From an uncultured delta proteobacterium (GTDB taxonomy: Bacteria > Myxococcota_A > Polyangia > Polyangiales > Polyangiaceae), in the NCBI GenBank assembly GCA_903906315.1, contig CAIVJW010000313.1, positions 1-54,067 of the forward strand: a stretch of 54,067 bases of DNA. Direction: 5' to 3'. The position numbers were made by a program, and so were the translations under genes. The notes beneath the pieces were generated by a model. The model was not told the DNA's origin. It did not search any database and saw only the letters and a program-made list of their open reading frames with translations. Below are positions 51,466-54,067 of this stretch, piece by piece (positions within the stretch are counted from its first letter, which is position 1; each line of letters starts with the position of its first letter).

Positions 51466-51624
51466 TTACGTCGCGTCGAGCCCAAGCGCGCGAGCGTCCG
51501 CGAACACCCCGGCGACGGTGCTCGGGCTGACGCCGAGCGCGCCCGCCACCTGGCTGCGGCCCAGCGCAAGCTTCTGCCTGAGAATCTCTCGGACATGCTG
51601 CATCGGGAGTCTCTCTGTGGGCAT
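51466..51624 (-). pseudogene. truncated IS21-family istA (N-terminal HTH only)
   Basis: 52 residues from the ATG at 51624, starting MPTERLPMQHVREILRQKLA and continuing LGRSQVAGALGVSPSTVAGV to a TAA. This is the N-terminal helix-turn-helix of IS21-type IstA transposases, including the P-M-x-x-V-R-E-I-L-R entry. The catalytic DDE region (about 400 residues) and istB are missing. The remnant is preceded by three short repeats that look like IS21 multiple terminal repeats. It could have been retained as a small DNA-binding protein, but decay is simpler. Confidence 0.65.
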
Positions 51625-51691
51625 GCCGACATGTTGACGGCGGTGGCAGAAGACCCCAGGAGCACGTCACCCGACGGGTGATCTCGAGCGC

Positions 51692-51754
51692 CGTCTTGTG
51701 CGATCGCGATGCCGCGTTCTGTGTTCGCGATGCGGCGTCTTGTGCGACCGCGAT
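51692..51754 (-). repeat. three 20-bp repeats, probable IS21 terminal repeats
   Basis: Related 20-bp units at 51692-51711, 51713-51732 and 51735-51754, read on the minus strand as variants of CATCGCGATCGCACAAGACG. IS21-family ends carry several such repeats as transposase binding sites, upstream of istA in the same orientation as here. It marks the left end of a decayed element. Confidence 0.6.
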
Positions 51755-51760
51755 CAGGCG

Positions 51761-52121
51761 TCGCGCGCCCGACCGCAAGGAGCGAGCAAGCTCTATCGAG
51801 ACGGGTGCGACCGACGCCCTGCATCGCACGATGGGCACATGCGACGCGCAAAGAGCGTAGATCCTGTAGCGCGCACACAGCACAATGCTCGCATTCCAGC
51901 GTGAGCGCGTGCCGCACTTCTCGGAAGCGCTGAGCGTGCTCGAGTCGGCGCTCGCGGCGGAGGAAGCGCACCTGGTGCGACGGGGCCACGACGCGGCCCA
52001 TGTGCTTCGCCGGTGGCGGCGGGCACGAGGGGCGAGGCCTCGAGGGGCTCGCCGACGCGAAGCGCACGCGAGCGCGGCGAGCATGCCGCCTACGAAGCGA
52101 GGCGAGCGCAGGACGAGGCCG
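51761..52121. other. decayed mobile-element zone
   Basis: About 360 bases between the IS21 repeats and the Cys-rich broken frame. Frames on both strands are fragmentary and I support no gene. Confidence 0.35.
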
Positions 52122-52385
52122 TCACAGAAGCGCGAAGTCGCGGCAACGCACCGCGCCATCCGCGCGCGAGCCGGCCTGCCGCGCGGCGAGGTACTCGGCC
52201 GGGTGGACGAGCGCGAAGTCCTCGAAGCGCGCGCACAGCGAGCCGCACGAGGCGTCGGTGCACGCGGCGCAGGGCAGCCTCGACGGTTGCTATCTCGCGC
52301 CTGCGAAGCTGTGACCCGCGGACACGACGATCGGGTCTTGGTTCGGGCGGGAAAGGCGCGTCGGCATAGAGCGGGCGATCGGCAT
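52122..52385 (-). pseudogene. Cys-rich reading frame interrupted by an in-frame TAG
   Basis: From the ATG at 52385 one frame reads MPIARSMPTRLSRPNQDPIV to GARfollowed by TAG at codon 32, then QPSRLPCAACTDASCGSLCA, RFEDFALVHPAEYLAARQAG and RCRDFALL before TGA. The downstream part has four closely spaced cysteines and looks like natural protein but has no start codon of its own. It may be one small gene killed by a nonsense mutation, or two unrelated frames. No family is recognised. Confidence 0.3.
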
Positions 52386-52729
52386 GCGTCAAAGCGGAGC
52401 AGCGCGCTTGTCGTCGAACCTGCACCCAAGCGACAAGAACGACCACCCCGTTCAAAAGCGTGAAAGCGCCACATCGGGACCTCTTGACTCGGACGCACAA
52501 CTGGCCCAACAGGCACGGGGGTGAATCGAGCAAGCCTTCGCCGGACGATGAGGAATCGCGCTCGCGCGCCCGGGCATCACCGCCCAGGAAGGTGGCCGGT
52601 CCGCTCTGTCCTGCCCTGAGACTGTCAGACCCCAACCGGACGTCCCCTCAGCAGACCGACCGCGCCGACCGAAATCACGTCGACCCGCGGAACGTACGAC
52701 AACCCACATATAACGTCCCCGGAGAACAC
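52386..52729. other. upstream region of the dynamin-like gene
   Basis: 344 bases without a supported gene. The last 30 bases are AT-richer and contain the TATAAC element listed separately. Confidence 0.4.
52709..52714 (+). promoter_or_regulatory. possible -10 element
   Basis: TATAAC stands out in an otherwise GC-rich region, 15 bases before the ATG at 52730. No good -35 match is visible about 17 bases upstream. If used, the leader would be very short, yet it still includes the GGAG ribosome site. Confidence 0.3.
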
Positions 52730-53947
52730 ATGCACGACTCGGAGCACCTCGTCGCTGAGCTCGAACGAATCGCAGCCGTCGACCTCGGCGACGACTGGGT
52801 CGCCACCCTCCGCGACCGCGTGCGCGCCACCCGCGACGGACACAAGGCCCGCATCGCCTTCATAGGCGCTTTCAATGCCGGCAAGTCCTCGCTCATCGAC
52901 GCTGTCCTCGGCGAGCCCGTGTTGCCCCGCGACGCCACGCCGACCACCGCAGCGATCGCCGAGGTGCTCCGTGGTCCCATGCTGCGATTCGTCCGCGTGG
53001 ACGAGATCGACGGGCGGGACATCGAGACCCCCATCGACGCACAGACGTTTGCCGCAGAAGCCCGGCGATCGTCCGCTGAGGTACGGCGACTGCGGGCCTA
53101 TTGCCCCGGCGTGAGCGTGCCGGACGACGTCATGCTCTGCGACACACCCGGCGTGGACTCGCTCGACGCCGCGCACGCGGAGGTCACGTACTCGTACTTG
53201 CCGACGGTCGACGGCGTGGTCGTCGTGGTCGATGGCGAGCGCGGTCTCACGCAGTCGGACGAGACGTTCCTGCGGTCGGCTCTGCTCGAGCACACCCGGG
53301 CGAGGATGGTCGTCGTGGTCACGCACCTCGACGCCAAGACACCGGCGGACCGGGCAACCATCGTCGACAGCGTGCGCGCCGCAGTCGAGCGTGCAGCAAT
53401 CGACGCACCCGTCATCGGCGCGAATCCGGCGGGCGCGCTCGAGTCGCCCCCGACGGCCAGCGTCGACGACGTCCGGGCGCTGCTCGACGAGCGCTTCTAC
53501 CGCAACGTCCGAGCCCTGCGCGAAGAGCAGGCGCATAGGATGGCACTCGCCGGGGCGACAGAAGCCTCGACGAAACTGCGCGAGCTCGCGCGCGCGCTCG
53601 CGCTCACCGATCCGGAGCTGGAACGACAAGCTGCCGCGGCGGAGGAGCTCCGGCGCACCGTGGTGGACGAGCGGTCCTCGCTGCACGTCGAACTCGGGAC
53701 ACGTCGAAGGCGGCTGCTGACGGACCTTGAGGCGAGGCTCAGCAAGCTTCGCGACCGCGCCACCGCTCGGGCGGAGGGGTACCTCGCCGCGGCGCGCGAC
53801 CTCGAGACGGAGGCGCCGCGGGTTGGCGCGCGCGTCACGGCCGACCTCGCTCGCGACGTCGAGGAACTCTACGCCGGCTGGCTCCGCCCGCAGCTCGCGA
53901 CGTACGCGAGCGACGTGCAAGCCGCGATGGGTGCAGATCGATCATAA
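52730..53947 (+). CDS. dynamin-like GTPase, 3' end probably lost to an insertion
   Basis: 405 residues with GGAG eight bases before the ATG at 52730. Bacterial dynamin-like G domain: FIGAFNAGKSSLIDAVLG (G1, 44-61), TPTTAAIAE (G2), LCDTPGVDSLD (G3), VVVTHLDAKT (G4). After it comes a helical stalk with long Arg/Glu/Leu coils (ELERQAAAAEELRRTVVDER). Such proteins bind and remodel membranes and often act in pairs. Family members are usually 550 residues or more. Here the frame stops at 53947 just where GC content collapses, and the last few codons may come from the inserted DNA. It is probably a broken gene; a shortened product is possible. Confidence 0.8.
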   Translation: MHDSEHLVAELERIAAVDLGDDWVATLRDRVRATRDGHKARIAFIGAFNAGKSSLIDAVLGEPVLPRDATPTTAAIAEVLRGPMLRFVRVDEIDGRDIETPIDAQTFAAEARRSSAEVRRLRAYCPGVSVPDDVMLCDTPGVDSLDAAHAEVTYSYLPTVDGVVVVVDGERGLTQSDETFLRSALLEHTRARMVVVVTHLDAKTPADRATIVDSVRAAVERAAIDAPVIGANPAGALESPPTASVDDVRALLDERFYRNVRALREEQAHRMALAGATEASTKLRELARALALTDPELERQAAAAEELRRTVVDERSSLHVELGTRRRRLLTDLEARLSKLRDRATARAEGYLAAARDLETEAPRVGARVTADLARDVEELYAGWLRPQLATYASDVQAAMGADRS

Positions 53948-54067
53948 CGGTAATGTTTACCGTCACTTGAACTGCTTTTCGTGAAGACAAACCGGGGCCC
54001 CATGGTTAGGTATTGGGTGTCAAAGTCCATACCTACCAAAAGGCCCCGATGAGCACAGCGTACCAGC
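53938..54067 (+). mobile_element. left end of an insertion sequence (probable)
   Basis: Composition shifts abruptly near 53938 to about half AT, unlike anything else in the window. An inverted repeat ACGGTAA-TGT-TTACCGT lies at 53947-53963. A long imperfect hairpin (CGGGGCC at 53993 with GGCCCCG at 54042, inner arms TTAGGTAT and ATACCTA) ends directly at an ATG. Such leader hairpins that limit transposase translation are common in insertion sequences. The exact left boundary and family cannot be fixed from 130 bases. Confidence 0.6.
54049..54067 (+). CDS. possible transposase start, cut by window edge
   Basis: The ATG at 54049 follows the hairpin and reads MSTAYQ to the edge. Only six codons are visible, so the call rests on context. 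Confidence 0.35.

Overview
The window is very GC-rich, with GC third positions, overlapping start/stop codons, many serine/threonine kinase and zinc-ribbon proteins, and large multidomain genes with low-complexity linkers. This suggests a myxobacterium-like organism (Myxococcota, perhaps the Polyangiales/Sandaracinaceae side). That is inference from composition and gene content; no rRNA or marker gene is present.

The most exciting part is a complete diversity-generating retroelement (DGR) at about 14.7-20.8 kb. A minus-strand cluster encodes an HRDC-domain protein, an Avd-like four-helix protein and a DGR-type reverse transcriptase (YMDD, IGNLTSQ), joined by GTGA/short overlaps. It is followed directly by a 124-bp adenine-rich template repeat (TR, 16967-17090) and a hairpin/T-run terminator. 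Two target genes flank it: one convergent (14731-16590) and one upstream on the same strand (20830-19148). Each ends in a 124-bp variable repeat (VR). VR1 differs from the TR at 23 positions and VR2 at 19. By hand alignment every difference falls on one of the 30 TR adenines, and none on the other 94 bases. Each VR is followed by a perfect 8-bp-stem hairpin and a shared flank of about 135-155 bp. The target proteins are zinc ribbon, helical segment, beta-rich segment, Ala/Glu/Arg coiled linker and a C-terminal FGE/SUMF1-type C-type-lectin fold whose last 40 residues are diversified.

A third paralogue of the target (7174-9261) has no recognisable VR and a ruined hairpin. It closes a minus-strand operon at 14473-7174: an SPFH/Band-7-like zinc-ribbon coiled-coil protein, a small beta-barrel-like protein, a C25/caspase-fold peptidase with two zinc ribbons, a 54-residue zinc ribbon, and the target-like protein. 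The inferred picture is a diversified sensor family paired with a protease/membrane-scaffold effector module, resembling bacterial conflict or self-recognition systems.

Other regions: 0-7 kb has small hypothetical and zinc-ribbon genes, an array of ten TGTCAC hexamers, a uracil-DNA-glycosylase-fold gene and a lower-GC TerB-like gene. 21-26 kb has a Macro-HEPN-like fusion and a large membrane Ser/Thr kinase. 26.7-31.9 kb has an ECF sigma factor heading an operon that ends in a Lon-like protease-TPR protein. 32-36 kb has a TerY-P-like triad (PIN-kinase fusion, vWA, PP2C) with two partners. 37-50.5 kb is a recombination/repair block: SbcCD, a metallophosphoesterase, and AddB/AddA. 50.6-54 kb is a mobile-element-rich edge: an IS21-type istA remnant with terminal repeats, a Cys-rich broken frame, and a dynamin-like GTPase whose 3' end is probably interrupted by an insertion sequence running off the window.
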